Below, piece by piece: positions 7,801-14,768 of a stretch of DNA of 21,765 bases. How positions within the stretch are numbered: position 1 is the stretch's first letter; every line of letters begins with the position of its first letter. The DNA is from Actinomycetes bacterium (GTDB taxonomy: Bacteria > Actinomycetota > Coriobacteriia > WRKU01 > WQUG01): contig WQUG01000068.1 of NCBI GenBank assembly GCA_009785855.1, positions 1-21,765 on the forward strand. Reading direction: 5' to 3'. The notes under the pieces were generated by a model. The model saw only the letters and a program-made list of their open reading frames with translations. It was not told the DNA's origin and did no database searches. The position numbers were made by a program, and so were the translations under genes.

Positions 7801-8924
7801 ACTCGTCTGCCTTTTCCGACCACGATGGGGTGGCTCCCGTTGCCGATCAGCCGGCTGCCGCGACGCACCGTGACGTTCTTGTCCAGGATGACGTACTCGA
7901 GCTGGGCGCCCTCGTTGACCATGGTGCCGGCGAAGATGATCGAGTTCTTCACGCTCGCACCCCGCCCGATATGGACATCGCGGAACAAGACCGAGTTCTC
8001 GACCTGACCGTCGATGACACAGCCGTTGGCGATCAGCGACCTGCCCACATCGGCGAGCTGAAGATACTTGGCCGGTACGGAGTCCTTGACCTTGGTGAAG
8101 ATGCGGTTGCGAGACTGGAACAGCTCCCCCCATACCTGCGGATCCAGCATCGCCATGTTGATCTTGAAATACGAATGGGCGGACTTCAGCATGCCGACAT
8201 AGCCCGTGTGCTCATAGCCCATGATCCTCAGACGATCGAGGTTGTTCCTGAGCAGGTTCTCGCTGAACTCGTATTCGCCGCGCGCGTAGCACTCCTCCAC
8301 CAGCTGGATCATGAGATCCTTGCGGAGGATATAGGACTTGAGGCTGCGCGACGTCAGCGCGGTGTTCATGGGGTTGACCTCGATACTGCGGACCCGCCCC
8401 TCATCAGACATCTCAAGGAACACTTCATGATACTGCTCATCGACCTCATGATCGTCGCCGATGCGGTGGTAGAGGACGGTGATGTCGGCGCCGCTTTCCA
8501 CATGGAAGTTCATCATCTCGGTGTAATCGATGTTGTAGATACTCGAGATCCCCGCGATGATGCAGTACTCCTGGCGCACTTTCCCGACGAAGTCGAAGGC
8601 GCTTCTGATGGACTCAACGCCTCCCCGGTACACGCCCGGTTGCTCTCTCAGAGAATAGGGCGGGAGGATGAACAGGCCCTGGTTCTTGCCGGACATGCCC
8701 CAGAACCTCCCGGAACCAAGGTGGTCCATCAAGGAGTTGTATTTCCGGCTCACGACCACCCCGACACTGTGGATCCCGGAGTTATGCAGATTGGAGAGGG
8801 GGAAATCGATGACCCGATACTTCCCCGCGATGGGCAGCGCGGCGACTGTCCGGTCATCGATGAGCTCGCGCAGTCCGATGATCTCGTCACCCGGATAGAT
8901 CAGGCCGAAGGCTTCCCGTATCAC
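7797..8924 (-). CDS. glgD: GlgD-type ADP-glucose pyrophosphorylase subunit (regulatory)
   Basis: GlgD is a paralogue of GlgC found mostly in Firmicutes-type glycogen operons. In Geobacillus stearothermophilus it forms a heteromer with GlgC and raises its activity. The 375-residue protein keeps the nucleotidyltransferase fold (AGKYRVIDFPLSNLHNSGI; LPPYSLREQ; PMNTALTSRSLKSYIL) and a C-terminal left-handed beta-helix with hexapeptide-like repeats (about residues 285-365). Catalytic features are missing. The glycine-rich nucleotide loop seen in GlgC as GGQGSRL is replaced by a divergent stretch around LIYPGDEIIGLREL, and the GlgC GDHIY segment with its catalytic aspartate reads GISSIY. It is therefore expected to be non-catalytic. 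The GTG start at 8924 overlaps the glgC stop (GTGA), and the 3' end overlaps glgA in the same way, consistent with balanced translation of GlgC and GlgD. Confidence 0.92.
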   Translation of the reverse strand: MIREAFGLIYPGDEIIGLRELIDDRTVAALPIAGKYRVIDFPLSNLHNSGIHSVGVVVSRKYNSLMDHLGSGRFWGMSGKNQGLFILPPYSLREQPGVYRGGVESIRSAFDFVGKVRQEYCIIAGISSIYNIDYTEMMNFHVESGADITVLYHRIGDDHEVDEQYHEVFLEMSDEGRVRSIEVNPMNTALTSRSLKSYILRKDLMIQLVEECYARGEYEFSENLLRNNLDRLRIMGYEHTGYVGMLKSAHSYFKINMAMLDPQVWGELFQSRNRIFTKVKDSVPAKYLQLADVGRSLIANGCVIDGQVENSVLFRDVHIGRGASVKNSIIFAGTMVNEGAQLEYVILDKNVTVRRGSRLIGNGSHPIVVGKGRRV

Positions 8925-10108
8925 GATCCCAGCTCCGTTCCGGCAGGCACCGTCGCCCCTTGATCGACCCGGACGCCGTTGGCGATCACCGTTATCTTCT
9001 TCTCTGGCGCAGGCGCTTTTCCGGCGCCGACGATCGCATCTGCTTCGACTTCGACCTCTTCGTCGATGATCGACGAGAAGACCTGGGCTCCGGCCCGTAT
9101 CCGCGTGTCGTCCATGATGATGCTGTCTTTGACCAGGGCGCCTTTCTCCACGAGCACCCGCGGCGAGATCAGACTATGCTCGACGGTGCCATAGATCCTG
9201 CAGCCCTCGCAGATCATGCTGTTGGTGATGCGGGCGCACGAGTCGATGTACTGCGGGGGGTCGTTCGGGTTGCGGGAGAATATCCGCCATCCCTCGTCGT
9301 AGAGATCGATCGGCGGCTCGTCGCTGAGCAGCTCCATGTTGGCCTCCCAGAGGGACTCGATCGTTCCGACGTCCTTCCAGTAGCCGCCGTATTCATAGGC
9401 ATACAGCTTCTCGCCGGCATCGAGCATCGCCGGGATGATGTTCTGGCCGAAGTCGTTGGAAGATCCCGGATCGGCCTCGTCAGCTGCGAGATAGGCGCGC
9501 AGCGTCTTCCAGTCGAAGGCATAGACGCCCATGGACGCGAGGTCGCTTTCCGGGTGCTCCGGTTTCTCCGCGAACTCGGTGATCCTCATGTCGTCGTCTG
9601 CGCTCATGATGCCGAAGCGCGAAGCTTCTTCCAGCGGCACCTTGATCACCGCGATCGTCGCGGCGGCTCCGTGCTTCTCATGCGCCGCCAGCATCCACTT
9701 GTAGTTCATCTTATAGATATGGTCGCCGGAGAGGACCAGCAGGATATCCGGATCGAACTGCTCGATGAACCCACTGTTCTGGAAGATCGCGTTCGCCGTC
9801 CCTGAATACCACTCCCCCGATTCCCCCACCGAGTAGGGCGGCAGCACGTAGGCGCCGCCGGTCATGGTGTCCAGGTTCCAGGCAGAGCCGGTGCCGATAT
9901 AGGTGTTGAGCTCCAGGGGCCGGTACTGCGTCATGACGCCCACCGTGTCGATGCCGGAATACGCGCAGTTGGAAAGCGGGAAATCGATGATGCGGTACTT
10001 GCCGCCATAGCCGACGGCCGGTTTGGCCTTCTCTGCTGTCAGGACTCCGAGACGAGACCCCTGACCACCGGCCAGGATCATCGCGACTGTTTTTTTCTTT
10101 CTTGGCAT
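8921..10108 (-). CDS. glgC: Glucose-1-phosphate adenylyltransferase (ADP-glucose pyrophosphorylase)
   Basis: GlgC makes ADP-glucose and pyrophosphate from glucose-1-phosphate and ATP, the committed step of glycogen synthesis. From the ATG at 10108 it has 395 residues. It shows the nucleotide-binding loop AMILAGGQGSRLG (residues about 9-21), KAKPAVGYGGKYRIIDFPLSNC, the LSGDHIYKMNY segment with the catalytic Asp, FAEKPEHPES in the sugar-phosphate site, and DFGQNIIP. The last 100 or so residues form the beta-helix domain that usually carries allosteric sites. An earlier in-frame ATG at 10132 would add eight residues and overlap the glgB end. I prefer 10108 because MPRKKKTVAMILAGG matches the usual N-terminus, although no strong ribosome binding site precedes either. 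It is coupled to glgD by a 4-nt overlap. Confidence 0.94.
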   Translation of the reverse strand: MPRKKKTVAMILAGGQGSRLGVLTAEKAKPAVGYGGKYRIIDFPLSNCAYSGIDTVGVMTQYRPLELNTYIGTGSAWNLDTMTGGAYVLPPYSVGESGEWYSGTANAIFQNSGFIEQFDPDILLVLSGDHIYKMNYKWMLAAHEKHGAAATIAVIKVPLEEASRFGIMSADDDMRITEFAEKPEHPESDLASMGVYAFDWKTLRAYLAADEADPGSSNDFGQNIIPAMLDAGEKLYAYEYGGYWKDVGTIESLWEANMELLSDEPPIDLYDEGWRIFSRNPNDPPQYIDSCARITNSMICEGCRIYGTVEHSLISPRVLVEKGALVKDSIIMDDTRIRAGAQVFSSIIDEEVEVEADAIVGAGKAPAPEKKITVIANGVRVDQGATVPAGTELGS

Positions 10109-10121
10109 GATACGTTCCGCA

Positions 10122-12062
10122 TCAATCTGCATCCGACGTTAGCGGCCTCATTCTATCACAAGCGTCGAGGGTCCCTGAAGACGGCGCCGGCGCGATGTCG
10201 GCGATCTGATAGTCATAGAACAGCGCGGTGTTCTTCGGCACGACCAGGGTGGCGCGATACGGCAGACCGTTGAGCTCGCGATCCTGCGCCGTGACCTCAC
10301 GGGCGACTCCCTCTTCAGTGCTTGCCAGCAGCAGCGTCAGGCGGCCCGGCTCAGGCAGGGCGACGTCATAGGCGGCGAAGTCCTGAGGCGAGAAGTTATA
10401 GACACAGACGACCGAGGACGTCTTGTCCGTGCGTCTGAACGCGAAGACACTGTTCGCGCGGTCATCGACGTTGAGCCACTGGAAGCCGTTCCAGTCCTGG
10501 TCGTTGGCGTGCAGCGCGCGGTTTTCGCAGTAGAGCGCGTTCAACGCCCGGACCCAACGCTGCATGTCGGCATGGGTGTCATAGTCAAGCAGGAACCAGT
10601 CCAGCTGCTTGTGGTAGTCCCACTCGATGAACTGGGCGAACTCCGCTCCCATGAACATCAGCTTCTTACCCGGGTGGCCGATGAGCCAGGCATAGAGGGT
10701 CTTGAGCTCGGCGAACTTATCAAGGTAGTCGCCGAACATCTTGGAGATCATCGAGGCCTTGCCATGCACGACCTCATCATGGGAGTAGGGCAGGATGAAG
10801 TGCTCAGAGAAGGCGTAGGACATCGCGAAGGTCATCTTGTCATGCGCGCCATGCCGGAAATAGGGATCGCTCGCCATGAAGTCCAGCGTATCGTGCATGA
10901 AGCCCATGCTCCATTTGAAGGTGAAGCCCAGACCGCCCTCGTCGACAGAGCGGGTGACGCCCTCATACGAGGTCGCTTCCTCGGCTATCGTCATCACCCC
11001 GGGATGGGCGGCCTTAAGCGTCGAGTTCAGCGCTTTGATGAAGTTCACCGCAGCAGCATCGACGTTGCCGCCCTCATCGTTCGTGACGCTGCCCGGATGG
11101 CGTCCGTAGTCCAGGTAGAGCATCGAGGAGACCGCGTCGACGCGGATCCCGTCGATATGGTAGTGCTCGACCAGATCCAGCGCGCTGGAGACCAGGAACG
11201 AGACGACTTCATAGCGCGCGTAATCAAAGGCGTAGGTACCCCACTCCGGATGCTCGCGCAGCAGGCTGTCGGCGGGCTCATAGAGCCAGGTCCCGTCGAA
11301 GTGAGCCAGGCCATGGCTGTCCCGGGGGAAGTGCGCCGGCACCCAGTCGACGATCACGCCGATGCCACACGCGTGGAGATAGTCGACGAAATACTGGTAG
11401 TCCTGCGGGGTCCCGAAGCGGCTCGTCACCGCGAAGAAGCCCGTCACCTGATAGCCCCAGGAGCCGTCGAAGGGGAACTCGTTGATCGGCATCAACTCGA
11501 CGTGGGTGAAACCCATGTCCTTGACATAGGCAGCCAGCTCCGGCGCAAGTTCTCTGATCGAGGGGAACTCATAGCCGTCTTTGACCCTCCAGGATCCCAG
11601 ATGCAGCTCATAGATCGCGACCGGCTCTGTGAGGATGTCAGCTGCGTCGCGTTGTTCGATCCAGGCGGCGTCGTCCCACGCGTATCCCCCGATCTCCCAG
11701 ACCTTGGAAGCCGTGCCCGGCGGCGTCTCTGCGTGCAGCGCGTAGGGGTCGGCCTTCAGGACTACCTCGCCATCGGCGCCTTCGACCCGGAACTTGTAGT
11801 TGTCCCCCTGCTTCGCCTCAGCGATGACGCCGATCCAGAGCCCGCGATAGCGCCCCATGGGGTGGGCTTCAGGAGCCCAGTCGTTGAAGTCACCGACCAC
11901 ACTGACAGAGGTGGCATCAGGCGCCCAGAGGCAGAAGCGCCAGGCGTCTTCGTCAGGCAGGTACCGGCATCTGAAGATGTCGCCTGCCCGGTGCGAGGTA
12001 CCCGCGTAGAACGCGTCGATCTCAGCATCGTCGGGATAGAAGCTCTGTCTCGCCTCGCTCAT
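10122..12062 (-). CDS. glgB: 1,4-alpha-glucan branching enzyme (GH13)
   Basis: GlgB cuts alpha-1,4 chains and reattaches the segment by an alpha-1,6 bond, creating glycogen branches. The protein has 646 residues. An N-terminal CBM48 domain (about 35-125; FCLWAPDATSVSVVGDFNDW) precedes the GH13 barrel. Family motifs are GSWGYQVTGFFAVTSRFGTP, DWVPAHFP, the nucleophile Asp309 in GIRVDAVSSMLYLDY, Glu361 in TIAEEATS, and Asp429 in YSHDEVVHGK. The C-terminal all-beta domain includes VCVYNFSPQ. The ATG at 12062 has a good ribosome binding site, AAGGGAGA, 8 nt upstream, and lies 24 nt after the argS stop. No promoter or terminator is apparent in that gap, so glgB is probably transcribed with argS. 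It is the first of the seven glucan genes. Confidence 0.96.
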   Translation of the reverse strand: MSEARQSFYPDDAEIDAFYAGTSHRAGDIFRCRYLPDEDAWRFCLWAPDATSVSVVGDFNDWAPEAHPMGRYRGLWIGVIAEAKQGDNYKFRVEGADGEVVLKADPYALHAETPPGTASKVWEIGGYAWDDAAWIEQRDAADILTEPVAIYELHLGSWRVKDGYEFPSIRELAPELAAYVKDMGFTHVELMPINEFPFDGSWGYQVTGFFAVTSRFGTPQDYQYFVDYLHACGIGVIVDWVPAHFPRDSHGLAHFDGTWLYEPADSLLREHPEWGTYAFDYARYEVVSFLVSSALDLVEHYHIDGIRVDAVSSMLYLDYGRHPGSVTNDEGGNVDAAAVNFIKALNSTLKAAHPGVMTIAEEATSYEGVTRSVDEGGLGFTFKWSMGFMHDTLDFMASDPYFRHGAHDKMTFAMSYAFSEHFILPYSHDEVVHGKASMISKMFGDYLDKFAELKTLYAWLIGHPGKKLMFMGAEFAQFIEWDYHKQLDWFLLDYDTHADMQRWVRALNALYCENRALHANDQDWNGFQWLNVDDRANSVFAFRRTDKTSSVVCVYNFSPQDFAAYDVALPEPGRLTLLLASTEEGVAREVTAQDRELNGLPYRATLVVPKNTALFYDYQIADIAPAPSSGTLDACDRMRPLTSDAD

Positions 12063-12086
12063 GTCGACCGTCTCCCTTGATGGATT

Positions 12087-13796
12087 CTACATACTGGTGG
12101 GGGCCGAAACCCCTATCAGGCCCAGAACAGTGCGCAGCGCCACGCGTGCAGCGTCGATCTCATAGAGGCGTGCCGCGGTCAGCGCCGGATCATCGGCGAC
12201 GACCACCTTGCAGCGCCCATAGAACTGATGGAGCAGGGCCGCGAGCTCCTCGGCGTAGTGGGCGACCCGGAAGGGCGCCCGGTCGCGGGCGGCGCGCTCG
12301 ACGAGCTCCGTGAAGCTTCCCAGCTTGCGCATGAGCGCGATCTCGCTCTCGTCGGTCAGCAGACTGAAGTCCGGGGTCTGCGTGATGAGGCTCGCCGCGA
12401 TGGCGTCGATGTCGGCGCCGGCGTCCGCGTCCACACCAGCGGCCTTGCGCAGGATGCTGCAGATGCGTGCATGGGCATACTGGACGTAGTAGAGCGGGTT
12501 GTTGGCGCTCTGATCCTTGGCGACCTCGATATCGAAGACGAGCTGCTGATCGCTCGAGATGCGCACCAGATGATAGCGCGCGGCGTCGGTACCGACCTCG
12601 TCGATGAGCTCCTCGAAGGTGACCATCTCGCCGGTGCGCTTGGACATGCGCACCGCTTCGCCGCCGCGCATGAGCGTCACGAGCTGCCCGAGCAGGATCT
12701 CGAGCTGGTCGGGATAGCCCAGCGCCGCGACCACGGCCATCATCCGGGGGATGTAGCCATGGTGATCGGCGCCCCAGATGTTGATGACGCGATCGAAGCC
12801 GCGCTTGAACTTGTTGTCATGGTAGGCGATGTCGGCGGCGAAGTAGGTCGCCACCCCGTCCTTCTTGACGAGCACGCGGTCCTTCTCGTCACCGAAGCGT
12901 GTGGCGCGAAACCAGATGGCGCCGTCGTCCTCGAAGATGTATCCCGCCTCGCGCAGACCCTCGATGCTGCGCTGGATCGCGGTCTGGCCGCCTTCGTCGG
13001 GCACGTGGAGCTGATGCTCACTGAACCACTCGTCGAAGCGCACCCCGAAGCGGTCGCAGAGCGACTTCATGTTCTCGAGCACCTGGGCGTAGCTGCGCTC
13101 GCGGAAGTAGGCGCGACGCTCGTCGACGGGCGCCTCTGCCCAGACAGCGCCCTCCGCGTCGATGATCTGACGGGCGATGTCGCGGATGTAGGCGCCCTTG
13201 TAGCCGATCTGCGCCTCATCGAAGGGGCGGCCCAGCAGCTCCAGATAGCGCTCCGCCACGCTCTCGGCGAAGATGTTCATCTGGTTGCCCTCGTCGTTGA
13301 GGTAGAACTCGCGCTGGATCTCGTATCCCGCGTGTTCCATGACCAGCGCCAGGCTGTCGCCGAGCGCCGCCCAGCGCCCGTGACCCACGTGCATGGGGCC
13401 GACCGGATTGGCAGAGATGAACTCGATCTGGACGTACTCGCCTTTCGGGGCGCCGCGACCGAAGTCCGCGCCGGCCTCGCGAGCTTCGACGAGGATGTCG
13501 GCAAGCGCGGAAGTCGAAAGCGTGAGGTTGATGAAGCCGGGACCGGCGATATCGGTGGCAGCAAGGTCGGGGTCGGCCGGCAGATGGTCGACGATGACCT
13601 GGGCGATCTCACGGGGGGCACGTCCCGCTTCTTTGGCCAGACGCAGGGCGACCGGGCTTGCCCAGTCGCCATGGGACGGGTCGCGCGGGCGCTCCAGCTC
13701 GATGGTCGGGAGCGCGTCCAGGGCCAGCGAGCCGTCCGTCCTGGCAGCCGCGACGGCGTCAGTGAGCAGCGCGGTCAGATGTGTCTTCGTGTCCAT
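12087..13796 (-). CDS. argS: Arginyl-tRNA synthetase
   Basis: This class I aminoacyl-tRNA synthetase charges tRNA-Arg. The 569-residue protein has the ArgRS order. An N-terminal tRNA D-loop-recognising domain (about 1-110) comes first. The catalytic domain has FISANPVGPMHVGHGR, the HIGH motif being HVGH at 136-139, then WGADHHGYIPRM. The KMSKS-like loop is MSKRTG (384-389), and the DALR anticodon-binding domain is at the C-terminus (HYAEELAALLHQFYGRCKVV). I chose the ATG at 13796 (MDTKTHLTALL), preceded by AAAGGA. A longer in-frame start at 13832 would begin inside the palindromic element and has no ribosome binding site. ArgS ends 24 nt before glgB and appears to lead the glycogen transcription unit, which is unusual. 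I see no T-box sequence in its leader. Confidence 0.95.
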   Translation of the reverse strand: MDTKTHLTALLTDAVAAARTDGSLALDALPTIELERPRDPSHGDWASPVALRLAKEAGRAPREIAQVIVDHLPADPDLAATDIAGPGFINLTLSTSALADILVEAREAGADFGRGAPKGEYVQIEFISANPVGPMHVGHGRWAALGDSLALVMEHAGYEIQREFYLNDEGNQMNIFAESVAERYLELLGRPFDEAQIGYKGAYIRDIARQIIDAEGAVWAEAPVDERRAYFRERSYAQVLENMKSLCDRFGVRFDEWFSEHQLHVPDEGGQTAIQRSIEGLREAGYIFEDDGAIWFRATRFGDEKDRVLVKKDGVATYFAADIAYHDNKFKRGFDRVINIWGADHHGYIPRMMAVVAALGYPDQLEILLGQLVTLMRGGEAVRMSKRTGEMVTFEELIDEVGTDAARYHLVRISSDQQLVFDIEVAKDQSANNPLYYVQYAHARICSILRKAAGVDADAGADIDAIAASLITQTPDFSLLTDESEIALMRKLGSFTELVERAARDRAPFRVAHYAEELAALLHQFYGRCKVVVADDPALTAARLYEIDAARVALRTVLGLIGVSAPTSM

Positions 13797-13810
13797 CGCG
13801 GAGGAGTCCT

Positions 13811-13868
13811 TTCCTGCTTGAAAGTGTGACAAAGGGGGCTGACCCCTCTGTCACACGTTCCTGCTTGA
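13811..13868. repeat. Palindromic element flanked by an 11-bp direct repeat, in the argS leader
   Basis: A near-perfect hairpin spans 13824-13856. GTGTGACA pairs with TGTCACAC, then there is one A.C mismatch, then five more pairs (AGGGG with CCCCT) closing a five-base loop. It is flanked by identical direct repeats TTCCTGCTTGA at 13811-13821 and 13858-13868. On the minus strand the right-hand (argS-proximal) copy includes the argS ribosome binding region. The layout resembles a small REP-like palindrome that inserted and duplicated its target. No U-tract follows the hairpin on either strand, so it is not a typical terminator. Confidence 0.6.
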
Positions 13869-13881
13869 GATGTCTGTTTCC

Positions 13882-13890
13882 AGTATGGCA
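13882..13890 (-). promoter_or_regulatory. Possible extended -10 promoter for argS-glg
   Basis: The minus strand reads TGCCATACT (13890 down to 13882), an extended -10 of the form TG-N-CATACT. It would start transcription near 13875, giving a leader of about 80 nt that contains the palindromic element. No good -35 hexamer is visible at 16-18 bp, which extended -10 promoters can tolerate. The call is based on motif shape only. Confidence 0.3.
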
Positions 13891-13930
13891 CAAGAAGTTC
13901 GAACGGGCGATGAGCAACGATAGATATCGC

Positions 13931-13985
13931 GCGCGCTGGCGAGCGGAGCCGAGTGTGCGACCAGTCGCACTTGCGGCGAGCGCGC
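13931..13985. repeat. GC-rich imperfect inverted repeat
   Basis: The outer arms GCGCGCT (13931-13937) and AGCGCGC (13979-13985) are complementary. The centre is a tight hairpin, GTGCGAC-CA-GTCGCAC (13955-13970). The sequence between is partly complementary (GGCGAGCGGAGCC against GCGGCGAGC), so the segment could fold as one long interrupted stem. It looks like an extragenic palindromic repeat. I see no coding potential or second copy in the window. Confidence 0.4.
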
Positions 13986-13991
13986 CCATCT

Positions 13992-14111
13992 CTGTCCGAG
14001 AATCACGATAAAACGACATTTAAACCCAGATCTGGCGCTGATTTCGTCCCGATTGTCGTACAACCGTAGTTTTCAGACAGGAAATGTCTTTAAATCGTGA
14101 TTCTCGGACAG
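13992..14111. repeat. 120-bp element with 30-bp terminal inverted repeats
   Basis: The left end 13992-14021 begins CTGTCCGAGAATCACGAT and ends GACATTT. The right end 14082-14111 is its reverse complement at 27 of 30 positions, the first 18 being identical. The roughly 60 bp between carry a further partial copy of the end (CCTGTCTGAAAAC on the minus strand) and no open frame. This is the shape of a miniature inverted-repeat element or a large cruciform or RNA stem. No target-site duplication is evident at the flanks. It lies between the GNAT terminator and the putative argS promoter. Confidence 0.55.
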
Positions 14112-14188
14112 GGTTCAGAGCTTTTGCTGCAACCTTCCGAATCGCCGCTGGCCGAGCTCCCCCACATACCCCGAGAGGCATCTATCCG

Positions 14189-14219
14189 AAAACAAACAGG
14201 CGGCCTCCGAATAGGCCGC
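14189..14219 (-). terminator. Rho-independent terminator after the GNAT gene
   Basis: The stem GCGGCCT (14200-14206) pairs with AGGCCGC (14213-14219) around a six-base loop. On the minus strand it is followed at once by the U-rich run CTGTTTGTTTTC. It begins 15 nt after the acetyltransferase stop codon, so it should end transcription of the membrane protein-GNAT pair before the argS unit. Confidence 0.75.
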
Positions 14220-14234
14220 AGGGCATTATCCCTC

Positions 14235-14768
14235 TTAATCGAGTCTCTTGTAGAGGATGAGGCGATCGTGGCCGCCGTACTTCGGTTTCTCAGCAACTAC
14301 CTGGTAGGAGAGCTCTTTGAAGTTATCCAAGCTGATGCTGTTTCTTGGATCGACAGTGCACATCGAATAGACAGCGCCTTCCTTTTTCGCCCTTGACTCT
14401 GCTCGCTGCACGAGTTTCCTTTGAAGACCTTGTCCACGATACTCTGGCAGCACGGCGACTGATTCCATATGGACCACTTTGGAGAGCTCTGCATCAGCGA
14501 TCTTGATATCGCGGCCAAGATTGTCAGCTCCATCTCTCGGGAACCGTGCGATGATGAAAGCTGTGAGTTCTCCATCTGGCTCAAACAAGAGCCCGAAACT
14601 TTCAGGCCCTGAAGCGCACCATCTCATAATGTCGCAGAGATCGTCAACGATGTATTCGCCATCTGGAACAGTAATGGCAGCAGCTCTCATGACTTGTTGA
14701 ACAGTGCGTGCATCAGCCTGTGTTGAAAGCCGAAACAAAGGCCTGTCATCTTCAGCGCACGAAGTCAT
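14235..14768 (-). CDS. GNAT-family N-acetyltransferase
   Basis: This is a protein of about 177 residues that probably transfers an acetyl group from acetyl-CoA to a small molecule or protein; the substrate is unknown. The acetyl-CoA motif A is clear in its second half: VHMESVAVLPEYRGQGLQRKLVQ, with the Q/R-x-x-G-x-G/A signature as RGQG. A later NFKELSYQVV and a C-terminal LILYKRLD strand match the GNAT fold. The earlier DGELTAFIIARFP is the usual central strand. I chose the ATG at 14768, which overlaps the preceding gene by 17 nt. A TTG at 14792 would add eight residues. Ribosome binding sites are weak for both. Composition is more AT-rich than argS and the glg genes. A terminator follows directly, so it is the last gene of a two-gene accessory unit. 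Confidence 0.85.
   Translation of the reverse strand: MTSCAEDDRPLFRLSTQADARTVQQVMRAAAITVPDGEYIVDDLCDIMRWCASGPESFGLLFEPDGELTAFIIARFPRDGADNLGRDIKIADAELSKVVHMESVAVLPEYRGQGLQRKLVQRAESRAKKEGAVYSMCTVDPRNSISLDNFKELSYQVVAEKPKYGGHDRLILYKRLD

Noticed and set aside
7801..8133. N-terminal extension of glgA by 111 codons into glgD
   Set aside because: The residues are Arg/Gln/His-rich out-of-frame glgD sequence. The GTG at 7800 with a GTGA overlap gives the normal GlgA N-terminus and length.
10088..10108. Programmed frameshift at the run of seven A residues near the glgC start
   Set aside because: The run codes plain lysines in MPRKKKT and neither alternative frame offers a meaningful product. Slippage is possible but there is no supporting stem or stop arrangement.
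10509..12080. 523-codon plus-strand frame opposite glgB
   Set aside because: It is an antisense shadow of glgB with biased composition, no recognisable domain and no plausible ribosome binding site context.
12228..13829. 533-codon open frame on the plus strand opposite argS
   Set aside because: It is antisense to a gene with clear ArgRS motifs. Long open antisense frames are expected in GC-rich codons, and the translation is low-complexity (Val/Asp/Ala/Leu rich) with no family resemblance.
13759..14063. Small open frames on both strands in the argS upstream gap
   Set aside because: They cross the palindromic elements, lack ribosome binding sites and show no protein-like composition.
13811..14111. 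CRISPR array
   Set aside because: The repeats here are inverted and of different sequence. There is no regular direct repeat-spacer pattern and no cas gene in the window.
13797..14234. T-box or other riboswitch in the argS leader
   Set aside because: I looked for the conserved T-box sequence and a terminator/antiterminator pair on the minus strand and found neither. The structures present are short palindromic repeats.
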